Assembly: GCA_022627515.1 (NCBI GenBank)
Contig: JAKEGK010000066.1
Span: 1 to 42,864 of the forward strand
Length of the DNA: 42,864 nucleotides
From: Gammaproteobacteria bacterium
Lineage (GTDB): Bacteria > Pseudomonadota > Gammaproteobacteria > SZUA-152
Direction of reading: 5' to 3'
A model generated the notes under the pieces. The model saw only the letters and a list, made by a program, of their open reading frames with translations. It did not search any database and was not told the DNA's origin. How positions within the stretch are numbered: the stretch's first letter is position 1; every line of letters begins with the position of its first letter. A program made the position numbers and the translations under genes. Positions 28,022 through 37,169 of this stretch are shown here, in pieces.

Positions 28022-29377
28022 TTATGCCAGCGCCCTGGCAAGTTCAGCCGCAAACTGATCGATGTCCTGGCCGGTTTTGGTCTCCGTTGCGCACACGAGC
28101 AACGCATTGCCAAGTTCCGGATAATCATCCGCGAGGTTGAATCCCGCCAGAATATTTTGTTCCGCGAGCTGATTTATAACTTCCCGTGCGGGGCGGTTCA
28201 GCCTGATTACGGTTTCGTGAAACTCCGGGCGGTTAAACACCGGTTCGACGCCATTGATGCCGGCCAGTTTCTGTTTTAGCTGCATGGTATTGGCGTGGCT
28301 GTTGGCGGCCACGGTTTCAAGTCCAGCGGGACCGAGCAATGACATATATATAGTGGCGGCTGTGGTCATCAGGCCCTGGTTGGTGCAGATATTGGACGTT
28401 GCCTTGGAGCGCCGGATGTGTTGCTCCCGGGCCTGCAGTGTCAGGGTAAACCCCGGCTTGCCGTCGAGGTCGGTGGTTTTGCCGATGATGCGCCCCGGCA
28501 TTTGCCGGACATAGTCCTGCTTGCAGCACATGAAACCAAAATAGGGCCCGCCCGAGGACAATGGAATGCCTAACGGCTGGCCTTCGCCGCAGGCGATATC
28601 GGCGCCGTTCTGTCCCCAACTGCCGGGCGGCTTTAATAGCGCCAGGGAAGTTGGATTAACACAGGCGATCACCAATGCATGATGCTGGTGAGCCCAATCC
28701 GTTAACGCGTCGATTTCTTCGAGGATGCCGAAAAAGTTTGGTTGCGGTATGACAAGCGCGGCAAATTCACCCGGATTGGCCGGCAATGAATCCGGATTAA
28801 TGAATCCGCCTTTGCTGTCGTAGTCCAGTTCAATGGCGGTGATGCCCTGGTTTCTGACAATGGCATGCACGACCTTGCGGTACAAGGGATGCACAGTGCG
28901 CGGCATCAATATGCGTTTGGATTCTGATTTGCGGTTGGCGCGCACCGCCATCAGAACCGCTTCGGCCAGCGCCGAACCGCCGTCGTACAGTGACGCGTTG
29001 GAAACGTCCAGGCCGGTCAATTGCGTCATCATCGACTGGAATTCATAAAGCAATTGCAATGTGCCCTGGCTGGCTTCAGCCTGATAGGGAGTGTACGCGC
29101 TGTAGAATTCCCCGCGTGTTGCAATCTCCCAGACCGCCGCGGGAATATGGTGTTCGTAGGCGCCGGCGCCGAGAAAACACAAACCGCTGCGGTCGAGGTT
29201 CGCGCGTGCATGCATCAACCGCGATATTTCCATTTCACTCATGCGGGTTGGCACCTTGTCGAGTTTATCGTGGCGCAGCGCTGCGGGAATTTCATCAAAC
29301 AATTGGTCAATGCTGTCAACGCCAAGCGCGCCGAGCATTTCCTGAATTTCTGCTTTGGTATGCGGTATGAAAGGCAT
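28022..29377 (-). CDS. gcvPA: Glycine dehydrogenase (decarboxylating) subunit 1
   Basis: N-terminal half of the split P-protein. It is 451 residues, the normal length, and works as a heterotetramer with GcvPB. It opens with [19 protein letters not shown] and contains [34 protein letters not shown] and the PNFFGILEE segment, all typical. It lacks the cofactor lysine, which is in subunit 2. It follows gcvH by 77 bases. The start ATG is well supported by the family's N terminus. Confidence 0.97.
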   Translation of the reverse strand: MPFIPHTKAEIQEMLGALGVDSIDQLFDEIPAALRHDKLDKVPTRMSEMEISRLMHARANLDRSGLCFLGAGAYEHHIPAAVWEIATRGEFYSAYTPYQAEASQGTLQLLYEFQSMMTQLTGLDVSNASLYDGGSALAEAVLMAVRANRKSESKRILMPRTVHPLYRKVVHAIVRNQGITAIELDYDSKGGFINPDSLPANPGEFAALVIPQPNFFGILEEIDALTDWAHQHHALVIACVNPTSLALLKPPGSWGQNGADIACGEGQPLGIPLSSGGPYFGFMCCKQDYVRQMPGRIIGKTTDLDGKPGFTLTLQAREQHIRRSKATSNICTNQGLMTTAATIYMSLLGPAGLETVAANSHANTMQLKQKLAGINGVEPVFNRPEFHETVIRLNRPAREVINQLAEQNILAGFNLADDYPELGNALLVCATETKTGQDIDQFAAELARALA

Positions 29378-29454
29378 GTTGCTTTTCTTATAGTAAAAGT
29401 CTATTGGTATAAGTCCGTCAGTATAAAGTAATTACGTATTGCACTGATAGACGA

Positions 29455-29850
29455 TTAATGTGACTCTTCTTCCGCTAATTCCCGGTAAGTTTCAGCGTCC
29501 AGAAGATCTTCCACTTCACCTTCATCGTTGGGCTTCAGTCGAAACAGCCAGCCATCGCCATAAGGATCCTGGTTTACCACTTCCGGTGTTTCAACCAATG
29601 CGACGTTGGTTTCAATGATTTCACCGGATACCGGACAATACACATCCGATGCGGCTTTTACGGATTCCACCACCGCGCAATCATCGCCGGTATTGAATTC
29701 CGAACCCGGGTCGGGCAGTTCAATGAACACCATATCGCCCAGCAGGTGTTGCGCATGGTCGGTGATGCCCACGGTCACAGTGCCGTCAGCATCCTGTTTT
29801 ACCCATTCATGGGTTTTAGTGTAATAAAGGTCTTCAGGAATGTTGCTCAT
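29455..29850 (-). CDS. gcvH: Glycine cleavage system H protein
   Basis: The lipoyl carrier that shuttles aminomethyl between the P, T and L proteins. At 131 residues it is of normal size. The lipoylated lysine is Lys65 in [15 protein letters not shown]. The flanking [20 protein letters not shown] is standard. AGGA lies 9 bases before the ATG. It follows gcvT by 42 bases. The L protein (lipoamide dehydrogenase) is not encoded in this window and is presumably shared with other complexes. Confidence 0.98.
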   Translation of the reverse strand: MSNIPEDLYYTKTHEWVKQDADGTVTVGITDHAQHLLGDMVFIELPDPGSEFNTGDDCAVVESVKAASDVYCPVSGEIIETNVALVETPEVVNQDPYGDGWLFRLKPNDEGEVEDLLDAETYRELAEEESH

Positions 29851-29892
29851 ATCATTGTCCTCATGCGTTGTTGTTCCACATTTTATTTTTGG

Positions 29893-30978
29893 CTAGTCAA
29901 TACAGGATTTGCCAAACCGCACAAAGGGTGGTTTGACAATTTTAGCTTTTAATTTCTTGTTGCGAATTTCGACTTCGCATTCGCCGCTTGTTTGTGCGGG
30001 CACGCGCGCAAAGGCGATGGAGCGGTTGAGCGTCGGCGAAAAACTGCCGCTGGTGGTTTCGCCCTCGCCGCCGTTGTGAACGATGACTTTTTGATGACTG
30101 CGCAAAACGCCGCGATCCAGTAACACGAGCCCCACCAGTTTGCGTGGCACACCGGCTTCGTGTTGTTGTTCCAGCGCCGGGCGGCCGATAAACTGGCGCG
30201 CGGCGGGTTGCCAGGCAATCGTCCATGCAAGTCCGGATTCCAGCGGTGTGGTGGTTTCGTCCATATCCTGCCCATAAAGATTCATTCCGGCTTCGAGACG
30301 CAGCGTATCGCGCGCGCCAAGCCCTATGGGTTTGACGCCGGCCTCCAGAAGTTTGTCCCACAGCTCCGGCGCCTTACCGGCCGGAAGTATGATTTCATAA
30401 CCGTCCTCACCCGTGTAACCGGTCCGGGCGATAAAGAGGTCTTCGCATTGCGCCGCAAAAAAAGGCTCGAGTTCATGTGCCGCGCCGATTTTGCCGCCTA
30501 GTACCTGATGGACGTTGCCGCGCGCGGCCGGACCCTGGACGGCCAGCATCGCCAGGTCAGCGCGCTCGGTAATTTCTATGTTAAAAGACGCCGCTTGCTG
30601 ATTAATCCAAGCGAGGTCTTTTTCACGGGTTGCGGCGTTGACAACCATGCGGTACCAGGTTTCGTTCATGTAATAGGTGATCAGGTCATCGATAATGCCG
30701 CCTTGTTCGTTGAGCATGCAGCTATAAAGCGCTTTACCGGGAATGGTTAGTTTGCCGACATCGTTGGCCAGTAACCGCTGCAAAAATGCGCGTGTCGCTT
30801 CGCCTTTGAAATCGATGACCGTCATATGGGATACATCGAACACTCCGGCGTGATTTCGCACCGTGTGGTGTTCTTCGATTTGAGATCCATAGTGAATAGG
30901 CATGTCCCAGCCGGCGAAGTCGACCATTTTGCCGCCGGCAGCGATGTGTTTTTCGTAAAGGGCAGTGCGTTGTGCCAT
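29893..30978 (-). CDS. gcvT: Aminomethyltransferase (glycine cleavage T protein)
   Basis: Releases ammonia from the aminomethyl-lipoyl arm of GcvH and forms methylenetetrahydrofolate. The 361 residues match the family (E. coli 364), with [20 protein letters not shown], the folate-site aspartate region GVFDVSHM, and [14 protein letters not shown] lies 7 bases before the ATG. It is the first gene of the operon and lies directly downstream of the riboswitch terminator. The methylenetetrahydrofolate it makes feeds thyA, and its onward reduction would serve metH, both in this window. Confidence 0.98.
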   Translation of the reverse strand: MAQRTALYEKHIAAGGKMVDFAGWDMPIHYGSQIEEHHTVRNHAGVFDVSHMTVIDFKGEATRAFLQRLLANDVGKLTIPGKALYSCMLNEQGGIIDDLITYYMNETWYRMVVNAATREKDLAWINQQAASFNIEITERADLAMLAVQGPAARGNVHQVLGGKIGAAHELEPFFAAQCEDLFIARTGYTGEDGYEIILPAGKAPELWDKLLEAGVKPIGLGARDTLRLEAGMNLYGQDMDETTTPLESGLAWTIAWQPAARQFIGRPALEQQHEAGVPRKLVGLVLLDRGVLRSHQKVIVHNGGEGETTSGSFSPTLNRSIAFARVPAQTSGECEVEIRNKKLKAKIVKPPFVRFGKSCID

Positions 30979-31045
30979 GGTGACTCCGTCTGGTTGAGTA
31001 ATCGTTTTGAGCCGTTAACCTGCAATGCAACAAAAGCCATGAAAC

Positions 31046-31093
31046 AAAAAAGGGCGGTAGAATTCGATTCATGAAAAAGGAATTCTACCGCCC
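31046..31093 (-). terminator. Strong terminator in the gcv leader
   Basis: GGGCGGTAGAATTC and GAATTCTACCGCCC (31080-31093 and 31052-31065) form a perfect 14-pair stem. On the transcribed strand it is followed by six Ts (31046-31051). It begins one base after the closing stem of the second glycine aptamer and precedes gcvT by about 70 bases, so it is the expected expression platform: without glycine, transcription should stop here. Confidence 0.88.
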
Positions 31094-31302
31094 CTCTGTC
31101 CTCGGTAACCTGAGAGTTAAGCGTGGCGGTGATCTTAAGACTTGTTTGCTACATGCTTAAGATGCCAACACGCTGCCCCTTCGGTGGATCACATTACCAT
31201 TGAGGGTAAATGATCGCTCTCCAGAGTCAACTATTGTCCGTGGTTCTTTTGCCTGAGCGATTCCGGGCTTGTTGCGCCTTCGGCGGCGGCTTTTTGCTGA
31301 AC
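31094..31302 (-). ncRNA. Tandem glycine riboswitch
   Basis: Two glycine aptamers in series lead the gcv operon. The first (about 31302-31235) has GCCGCCGAAGGCGCAAC and CTCAGGCAAAAGAACC, closed by GTTC with GAAC. The second (31226-31094) has CTCTGGAGAGCG, CACCGAAGGGGCAGCG and AACTCTCAGGTTACCGAGGAC, closed by CTCTG with CAGAG. These are the conserved cores of the glycine riboswitch class, which usually turns gcv genes on when glycine is plentiful. The terminator that follows fits that mode. Confidence 0.93.
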
Positions 31303-31306
31303 AAAC

Positions 31307-31335
31307 ACTTTCAAACTGCGCGTGAAACCTGTCAA
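31307..31335 (-). promoter_or_regulatory. Possible promoter of the gcv operon
   Basis: On the minus strand, a perfect TTGACA (31330-31335) is followed after 17 bases by GAAAGT (31307-31312), a poor -10 box. The start would fall at the first bases of the riboswitch. Just upstream, TGATTA (31349-31354) and TAATCA (31362-31367) form a palindrome that could bind a regulator. Confidence 0.42.
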
Positions 31336-31919
31336 ATCCACCAGCAAATGATTAGTTAAATTAATCAGTTATAAAATATTTGCAGTTTGTGGCGGGCTTG
31401 GTTAATTTATCATTACGTTTTGCAGGTCAGCGTTCTCCTGCCGGTTCATAGCAGTCAGTGTTTATCTTCAGCGGCCGCGCTCTCCCACAGCAATGCGTCT
31501 GTGTTGAAGTGGGAACTATAGCGCGTGTTCGCGCCAAAACCAAGACAGAACAAGGAGATAATTGTCACTGCCGACAGGCGCCGCATTTTTGGCGTGACAG
31601 TAAGCGCAAAATTAAAAATATCTTATTGAAATGTAAAAATAAAATGCGTATGCTCTAAGTAGTTACGTACCGCGCAGGGAGTGTTTTACAAAGCGCACAA
31701 ATGGGCACGCAATAGGGTAGTAATGGAGACGGGCCATTACTTTGTTTGGATTCCACAGAATCCGGGATGTTGGAAAGTTGTTTTTCCGAATGTGATTGAT
31801 TTCGCAAGCAATCTCCGTTCTGACAACGATAACTATAAATATTGGTAAATATTCGTCAGAGATCGCCGAAAAGAGCTTGTTGAAATGAGTCTCGGAACAG
31901 CGTCCGAGGTGGGAAATAA
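31336..31919. other. Divergent intergenic region before the envelope gene cluster
   Basis: About 580 bases without a convincing gene. The part near 31600-31660 is very AT-rich and may hold the promoter of the rightward cluster. GGATTC and GAATCC near 31750-31765 form a small hairpin. The last 30 bases contain another hairpin listed separately. A 66-residue frame at 31458 has no ribosome site and looks random. Confidence 0.4.
31891..31908 (+). promoter_or_regulatory. Hairpin abutting the ribosome site
   Basis: CTCGGA (31891-31896) and TCCGAG (31903-31908) form a perfect six-pair stem directly before the GTGGGA ribosome site (31909-31914) of the haem lipoprotein gene. It could tune translation by stacking on or shielding the site, but no ligand domain is visible. 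Confidence 0.4.
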
Positions 31920-34832
31920 ATGAAGGTAATGAGTGGTTCGTTTTCGTATGTCCGGTTTCTGTTGATCCCGGTTTTTTTCACGGCAGCCGTTTTTCTTGCA
32001 GGTTGTGGCCAGGAAGATCCTATTCTTGATGCCGCCGGCGAAGATGGCAGTCCCGTCATTGAAGATTTTTCCATAGCCTATATCAAACGGCCGGTAGGCG
32101 CGCTGGACAGCACGCGTGGCCCGCGCAGTATTCCGCCGTTCCCCGAAGAACTCGACAACAATGATCCTGAAGCCGGTATTACGCCGGGAGATGTGTATAT
32201 ACGCGATTTATCATCGCCGAGCGCGCCGGAAACCAATATTACCAGCCATATCACCGCGGCTGTTCCCGGCGTGAAATCCGCCGGCGACGTGTCGGATCTG
32301 GAAGTCTCTTATGACGGCAGCAAGCTGGTGTTTGCCCTTCATGAAGGCATGTATACCGCCATCAATGACGACGAAGATCAACCCCGCTGGAACATCTACG
32401 AATTTGATATCACCCAAGCGGTTATTCCGGGCGCCAACCCGAGAAAGGTTATGAATGACCTGGAAGCGCAAAAAGGTCATGATGCCGATCCGCATTATTT
32501 GCCCGATGGCCGCATTGTATTTGTTTCCGACCGCCAGACCAGTTCCCGCGGGCTGCAAGCTATCACCGGCCTGCCGACGACGCCCACGCTCGATGAAGAA
32601 CGGCGCGATCCGGCGCTCGTACTGCACATCATGGACGCCACTGGCGGCAATATTAAACAACTTTCCTTTAATCAAAGTCACGAATTCAATCCCACCGTAT
32701 TGAGAAACGGCAAGATCCTGTTTGCCCGCTGGGAACGCACCGGTCCGCGTGACGCATTCAGTCTTTACACGATTAATCCCGATGGCACCGGGCTGGATGT
32801 TTTCTATGGCACGCACAGTCACGACCCCGCGACCAGCGAACAGGCGTTTTATGATGTCAAGCAGATGCAGGACGGCAGATTGATCTCCAGCATCATGTCC
32901 TACAACAGGCCAAGGACTCTGCTGCCCAACATGGTGGATGAAGAAGTCAACCATTTCAACGATGGTGAACTGGTTGTCATTGACCAGGAAAATTTTATCG
33001 AGATTGATCAGAAGCGTTTTACCAGCGCATCACAAAGCACGGTCGGGCAGGTGTCTGCAACCAACAATCAGGTGACGCGTAATGGCGATCTTTCACAGTA
33101 CGGGCGTTATTACTCGCCTCACCCCATCTGGGAAGAAGGCGGCGGCGCCCGTCTGCTGGTTGCATGGACCATGTGCCGCCTGACCAATGTGGATGAGCTG
33201 ATTCGTTTGCCCTGCGTTCAGGAAAATATTGATGACCCCGCTCTTAAGGAAGCGGATCCTTTTTTCGGTGTTTATTTGTTTGATATGGCCGAAAACCTGA
33301 AAAAGCCCATCGTCAATCCGGTGGAAGGCATTGCGATAGTAGACCCGGTCGCGATTATTAACATTCCTTATCAGGACCGGCCGGCGATTATTCCCGATCA
33401 AAGTCTGGATGCCGCGCTGGCGGCGCGCGGTGTTGGCGTCATCCATATTAAAAGCGTCTACGATACCCAGGGCAGCGTTGCGATGGTTGACAAGCCCCTG
33501 GAACCGCGGGACAGTTTCACGTTGACCGCTGCTGAGCGCGCCCTGATTCCACTGACGACGGTGAATATGGACCCCCTGACCGGCGCGGTTTTCAGCGACG
33601 TGGGCCGCACCGATCTGATTCCAAGAACCATTGCAGATATTTCAGTACTGCGTGATCCCATGCAGACACTCACCAGCCAGCGTGTCGTGCGGTTTGTGCG
33701 TATCACCAAGGCGGTGCCCACTATTGATGATGAGAACAATAATATTAACGGCGATGATTTTGGGCGTTCCGGCGGATACGAGATGCGGGAGATACTGGGC
33801 TACGCGCCGGTGGAACCCGATGGTTCGGTATACGCCGAAGTGCCCGCGGAGGTTCCCTTTACCATTGAGGTGCTGGATGCCAAGGGGCGGTCACTTATGC
33901 CGCAAACCACCTGGCTGCAACTGATGGCGGGAGAAACCAGGGAATGCAACGGCTGTCATTCGCCGCGCGATGGCCAGCAAAGCATTAATCCCGGCGCGCC
34001 GGGTTCGCAATTTCCCAATACCGATGATGTACTGTCACTGATCGGTGAAACCATGGCGGAATCACGCGCGCGCCAGGATGCGGGCAATGGCGTCACCTAT
34101 GCCGGGCTCGATAGGGATATCGTCGACGACAATATCTGGGTCACACCCGATGAGCTAACTGAGTATCGCTATGGCGGCGTAGAGGGATTAAGCACACTCA
34201 GTCCAGTGAGCGATAGTGCGTGTGACGCCGACTGGAACTGGGCCATTAGCAAATGCCGCATTAACATTACTTACGAACAACATATTCAACCAATTTTGGA
34301 TTTAAATTGTGTTGCATGTCACAACGATGATGATCCGAATGTGGTGCCCGCGGGACATCTGGCGCTGGATGGCAGCCTGGATATCAATCCCAATCACATG
34401 ACGGTGCAGGCTATCCGCGACAACAATACTGTTCAGGATCGCCCAGCGTCTTATGAAATGCTGTTTGTTACACGTCCCAGGATGGAAGTAGCTCCTAATG
34501 GTGGCACGCGGTTTATCGTGGTGCGGGATCCCGTTACCGATTTAGCTATTGATCGAAATGATCCAACCCTGGTTGCAGGGGAAACAGATTTTGGCGCGCT
34601 GGACTTTATTGATCCACGCCCAGGCATGGTCAGTGGCGGGGTGGCGCGCGCGCGTTTCAGCCGCCTGGTGCAGGTGATCACCGGCGAACAGATGCGGCTG
34701 GGTGATTTGACCACCACGCCCACCGTCGATCACACGCAGTTATTAACTGATGGTGAAAAGCGGTTGATTATCGAGTGGATCGATAACGGTGGCCAAGTCA
34801 CCAATGATCCTAACTTTGCAGCACTGCAGTGA
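31920..34832 (+). CDS. HzsA-like lipoprotein with two haem c motifs and TolB-like repeats
   Basis: A 970-residue exported protein. Residues 1-29 are a lipoprotein signal ending in the lipobox LAGC. Residues about 100-400 look like a beta-propeller of TolB/PD40-type repeats (for example DADPHYLPDGRIVFVSDRQ and EFNPTVLRNGKILFARW). The C-terminal third resembles the middle domain of the hydrazine synthase alpha subunit and holds two haem-binding CXXCH motifs, Cys676-His680 (CNGCH) and Cys797-His801 (CVACH), in ETRECNGCHSPRDGQQ and LDLNCVACHNDDD. It should carry two c-type haems in the envelope. Nothing suggests hydrazine chemistry here: the other subunits are absent. A redox or sensing role within the downstream cluster is inferred. 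GGTGGGA precedes the ATG. Confidence 0.85.
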   Translation: MKVMSGSFSYVRFLLIPVFFTAAVFLAGCGQEDPILDAAGEDGSPVIEDFSIAYIKRPVGALDSTRGPRSIPPFPEELDNNDPEAGITPGDVYIRDLSSPSAPETNITSHITAAVPGVKSAGDVSDLEVSYDGSKLVFALHEGMYTAINDDEDQPRWNIYEFDITQAVIPGANPRKVMNDLEAQKGHDADPHYLPDGRIVFVSDRQTSSRGLQAITGLPTTPTLDEERRDPALVLHIMDATGGNIKQLSFNQSHEFNPTVLRNGKILFARWERTGPRDAFSLYTINPDGTGLDVFYGTHSHDPATSEQAFYDVKQMQDGRLISSIMSYNRPRTLLPNMVDEEVNHFNDGELVVIDQENFIEIDQKRFTSASQSTVGQVSATNNQVTRNGDLSQYGRYYSPHPIWEEGGGARLLVAWTMCRLTNVDELIRLPCVQENIDDPALKEADPFFGVYLFDMAENLKKPIVNPVEGIAIVDPVAIINIPYQDRPAIIPDQSLDAALAARGVGVIHIKSVYDTQGSVAMVDKPLEPRDSFTLTAAERALIPLTTVNMDPLTGAVFSDVGRTDLIPRTIADISVLRDPMQTLTSQRVVRFVRITKAVPTIDDENNNINGDDFGRSGGYEMREILGYAPVEPDGSVYAEVPAEVPFTIEVLDAKGRSLMPQTTWLQLMAGETRECNGCHSPRDGQQSINPGAPGSQFPNTDDVLSLIGETMAESRARQDAGNGVTYAGLDRDIVDDNIWVTPDELTEYRYGGVEGLSTLSPVSDSACDADWNWAISKCRINITYEQHIQPILDLNCVACHNDDDPNVVPAGHLALDGSLDINPNHMTVQAIRDNNTVQDRPASYEMLFVTRPRMEVAPNGGTRFIVVRDPVTDLAIDRNDPTLVAGETDFGALDFIDPRPGMVSGGVARARFSRLVQVITGEQMRLGDLTTTPTVDHTQLLTDGEKRLIIEWIDNGGQVTNDPNFAALQ

Positions 34833-35105
34833 CAATTTGATAACATGAATTTATCGTAATTCCGCCGTAAATCCGTGTTTGATTTGTTTAAAGCGTAACC
34901 ATAAACGACCCTGGATTACATTTCATGGCGCAAAGGACTTAACAGGATTTTATTTGTGCCGATAGGACAATTAGGAAAATAGCACGTGTCGTGAATGGTT
35001 AAAAAACACCAAGGCTTGGTGGATTTAAATGCAGTACCTCCCATCACCTGTGCGTCAACTCTGTGCCTGTCGCGGTACTTCCGGTAGGATGCGTCAAACA
35101 TCACG

Positions 35106-35930
35106 ATGCGAGAGAATCAATTGAGGCTTGCAGTACGTAATTATTGCAGATATGAACGGGTTACAAACAGCGCTGGCAATTTTTACCTGCCGCGCTTTTG
35201 TTTGCTTTGCCTGCTTGCGACGGCTCTTTTTTACCCGCAAGCGTCACGGGCAGATGAGGAGCTGATCCGCCTGCAGGTAGACGAGCCGTATATTGAGTTG
35301 CATACCGGTCCGGGCCGCGGATTTCCGGTATTTCACGTGGTGGAGCGCCATGACTGGATCGATATCCTCAAGCGCCGCACTGACTGGTTCCGGGTAAGGA
35401 CGGAAGATGGCAAGGAAGGATGGGCCTACATCGAGCAGATGGAATTAACACTGGCGTTACCCGGTAAACGTACGGAGTTTGCGCAGGTTAAACAGGAAGA
35501 TTTTCTGCAGCGTGATTATGAGTTTGGCGCCATGGCGGGTGACTTTGAAGGCGCGGCGTTAATGACGGTGTATACAGGTCTTAATATGTCACGCAATCTG
35601 TCCGCGGAACTCGCGTTGTCTCAGGCGTCCGGCACGTTCACCAATAGTCTGATGTTGAGCGCGAATGTTTTATCCAGCCCGTTCCCGCATTGGCGCGTGT
35701 CACCGTTTATTTCCCTGGGCGGTGGCGTGTTGCGCAACGAACCCAAAGGCACTTTCGTGCAATCCGCCGAAACGGATGACGCAACAGCCAGCGCGGGATT
35801 GGGATTCAGGGCGTATCTGACACGGCGGTTTGTATTCAGGGCTGAAGTAAAAGAAGTGGTTGCATTTCTCAATGAAGATAACAACGGAGAATTTGTTGAG
35901 TGGAAGTTCGGTTTTTCATTCTTTTTCTGA
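35106..35930 (+). CDS. SH3-domain outer-membrane beta-barrel protein
   Basis: A 274-residue exported protein. A signal-like hydrophobic stretch lies at about 31-48, ending in QASRA. Residues about 55-112 are a bacterial SH3 domain (ELHTGPGRGFPVFHVVERHDW, then GWAYIEQM), a fold that often binds peptidoglycan. The remaining 150 residues alternate like an eight-stranded outer-membrane barrel and end in KFGFSFFF, the C-terminal aromatic typical of Bam substrates. The long N-terminal extension before the hydrophobic stretch makes the start uncertain, and no good ribosome site is visible. Its end overlaps or abuts the next barrel gene. It likely links the cell wall to the outer membrane. Confidence 0.82.
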   Translation: MRENQLRLAVRNYCRYERVTNSAGNFYLPRFCLLCLLATALFYPQASRADEELIRLQVDEPYIELHTGPGRGFPVFHVVERHDWIDILKRRTDWFRVRTEDGKEGWAYIEQMELTLALPGKRTEFAQVKQEDFLQRDYEFGAMAGDFEGAALMTVYTGLNMSRNLSAELALSQASGTFTNSLMLSANVLSSPFPHWRVSPFISLGGGVLRNEPKGTFVQSAETDDATASAGLGFRAYLTRRFVFRAEVKEVVAFLNEDNNGEFVEWKFGFSFFF

Positions 35931-35935
35931 TTCGC

Positions 35936-36595
35936 TTGCGTAAAGAGATTATTGGAATGAGTCTGGTGCTGCTGACTATGGCGGCAACGCCGCTGATTGC
36001 CGCCGCACAGGAACAACCGCAATCGCCGTTGGCGCCGACTGATGCGCCGTTAATTCAACCTGAAGTCGAGCGCAAGGAAATCATTGACGCAAAAATCGAT
36101 ACCGAGGATTTTGAAGTGGGTTTTTTTGGCGGTTTGTATAGTACCGAAGATTTTGGCACCAACTCGGTAATCGGCGCCACATTTTCCTATCATGTCACAG
36201 AGGACTTCTTTTTTCAGCTCGCCGCCGGTGAAACTGAAACCCAGAAATCCAGTGTTGAACGGTTGGGGTTTTTCGATATTCTCAACGACGATGAACGCAC
36301 CCTGCAGTATTACAACCTCTCTCTGGGGTATAACATTCTGCCGGGCGAGGCATTTATGACGTCAAATTGGGCCTTTTATACCGCGTTTTATTTTATCGCC
36401 GGCATAGGCAACACGCATTTTGCGGCACAGGATAATTTCACCATTAATTTTGGCGCGGGATTCCGCTTTATCGCCACCGACTGGATGGCGTTTCATGTGG
36501 ATATGCGGGATCACATATTTGATCTTGATATACTCGGCGAAGAGCAGACTACCCATAATCTTGAAATGAGTCTAGGAATTACTTTTTTCTTTTAG
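35936..36595 (+). CDS. Outer-membrane beta-barrel protein (TIGR04565-like)
   Basis: A 219-residue protein with a signal peptide (MRKEIIGMSLVLLTMAATPLIAAAQ if translated from this TTG), a Pro/Glu-rich linker, and about 160 residues of alternating strands ending in MSLGITFFF, the C-terminal Phe of outer-membrane barrels. The VGFFGGLYSTEDFGTN and FSYHVTEDFFFQ stretches are like the outer-membrane beta-barrel family named from Myxococcus relatives. The TTG gives a normal charged n-region and lies 5 bases after the previous stop. A GTG at 35900 and an ATG at 35957 are alternatives. It belongs to the envelope operon. Confidence 0.8.
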   Translation: MRKEIIGMSLVLLTMAATPLIAAAQEQPQSPLAPTDAPLIQPEVERKEIIDAKIDTEDFEVGFFGGLYSTEDFGTNSVIGATFSYHVTEDFFFQLAAGETETQKSSVERLGFFDILNDDERTLQYYNLSLGYNILPGEAFMTSNWAFYTAFYFIAGIGNTHFAAQDNFTINFGAGFRFIATDWMAFHVDMRDHIFDLDILGEEQTTHNLEMSLGITFFF

Positions 36596-36639
36596 CAATA
36601 ATCATTGCGAATCACGGGCAGATAACTGGGAATGTGGTG

Positions 36640-37167
36640 ATGAGGAAAGTACCGATCAAAAAATTATTATGTAACGCGCAGCTCGCGTTATTAGTAACAG
36701 TCATGCAATGGGTGGTGTTCGCGCCAATTGCAAAGGCGGAACTGGTAAAAGGCGAAGCGCCGAACTTCACGTTGAAGAGTTTGCGCGGTGACAATCTGAA
36801 GCTGAGTGAACACCGCGGCGAAGTGATCATGCTGAGTTTCTGGGCCAGCTGGTGCGATCCCTGTAAACAGGGTATGCCCGTGCTGAATGATATTTACCTT
36901 CGTTACCGCGATGAAGGCTTCACCCTGCTCAGTATCAATATTGAAAAAGATCCCGCTAAGGCAACAAAAGAATTGCGCAAAATGCAGGTGAGTTTCCCGG
37001 TGTTACTGGATCCCACGAATGAGGTAAGTGAAAAATACGAAGTCCAGGAAATGCCCAGCACTTATCTTATCGACCGCGATGGAAACCTGCGTTATTCGCA
37101 TCAGGGTTTTCCGGCCGGTTTTGATGATGTATTTCTTAAACAAATACGGGAATTAATGGCGGAGTAA
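36640..37167 (+). CDS. TlpA-family periplasmic thioredoxin
   Basis: A 175-residue exported thioredoxin. An N-terminal signal or anchor covers about 1-33, ending in IAKA. The thioredoxin domain has FWASWCDPCKQGMP with Cys72 and Cys75 and the cis-proline in EMPSTYLIDRDG. TlpA/ResA-type proteins reduce periplasmic disulfides, often for haem attachment or metal-centre assembly. This fits a cluster that also encodes a CXXCH protein and a Cys-tailed lipoprotein. GGGA lies about 8 bases before the ATG, and two in-frame GTG codons precede it. Its stop overlaps the first ATG of the next gene. Confidence 0.9.
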   Translation: MRKVPIKKLLCNAQLALLVTVMQWVVFAPIAKAELVKGEAPNFTLKSLRGDNLKLSEHRGEVIMLSFWASWCDPCKQGMPVLNDIYLRYRDEGFTLLSINIEKDPAKATKELRKMQVSFPVLLDPTNEVSEKYEVQEMPSTYLIDRDGNLRYSHQGFPAGFDDVFLKQIRELMAE

Positions 37168-37169
37168 TG

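Noticed and set aside
31458-31658. 66-residue open frame in the divergent region before the envelope cluster
   Set aside because: Random composition and an AT-rich end that looks like promoter sequence.
31920-34832. Hydrazine synthase or anammox function
   Set aside because: Only a domain resembling HzsA is present. HzsB, HzsC and nitrogen genes are absent and the rest of the window is gammaproteobacterial.
34916-35104. 62-residue minus-strand open frame between the haem lipoprotein and SH3 genes
   Set aside because: No ribosome site, no signal or domain, odd composition. The gap looks noncoding.
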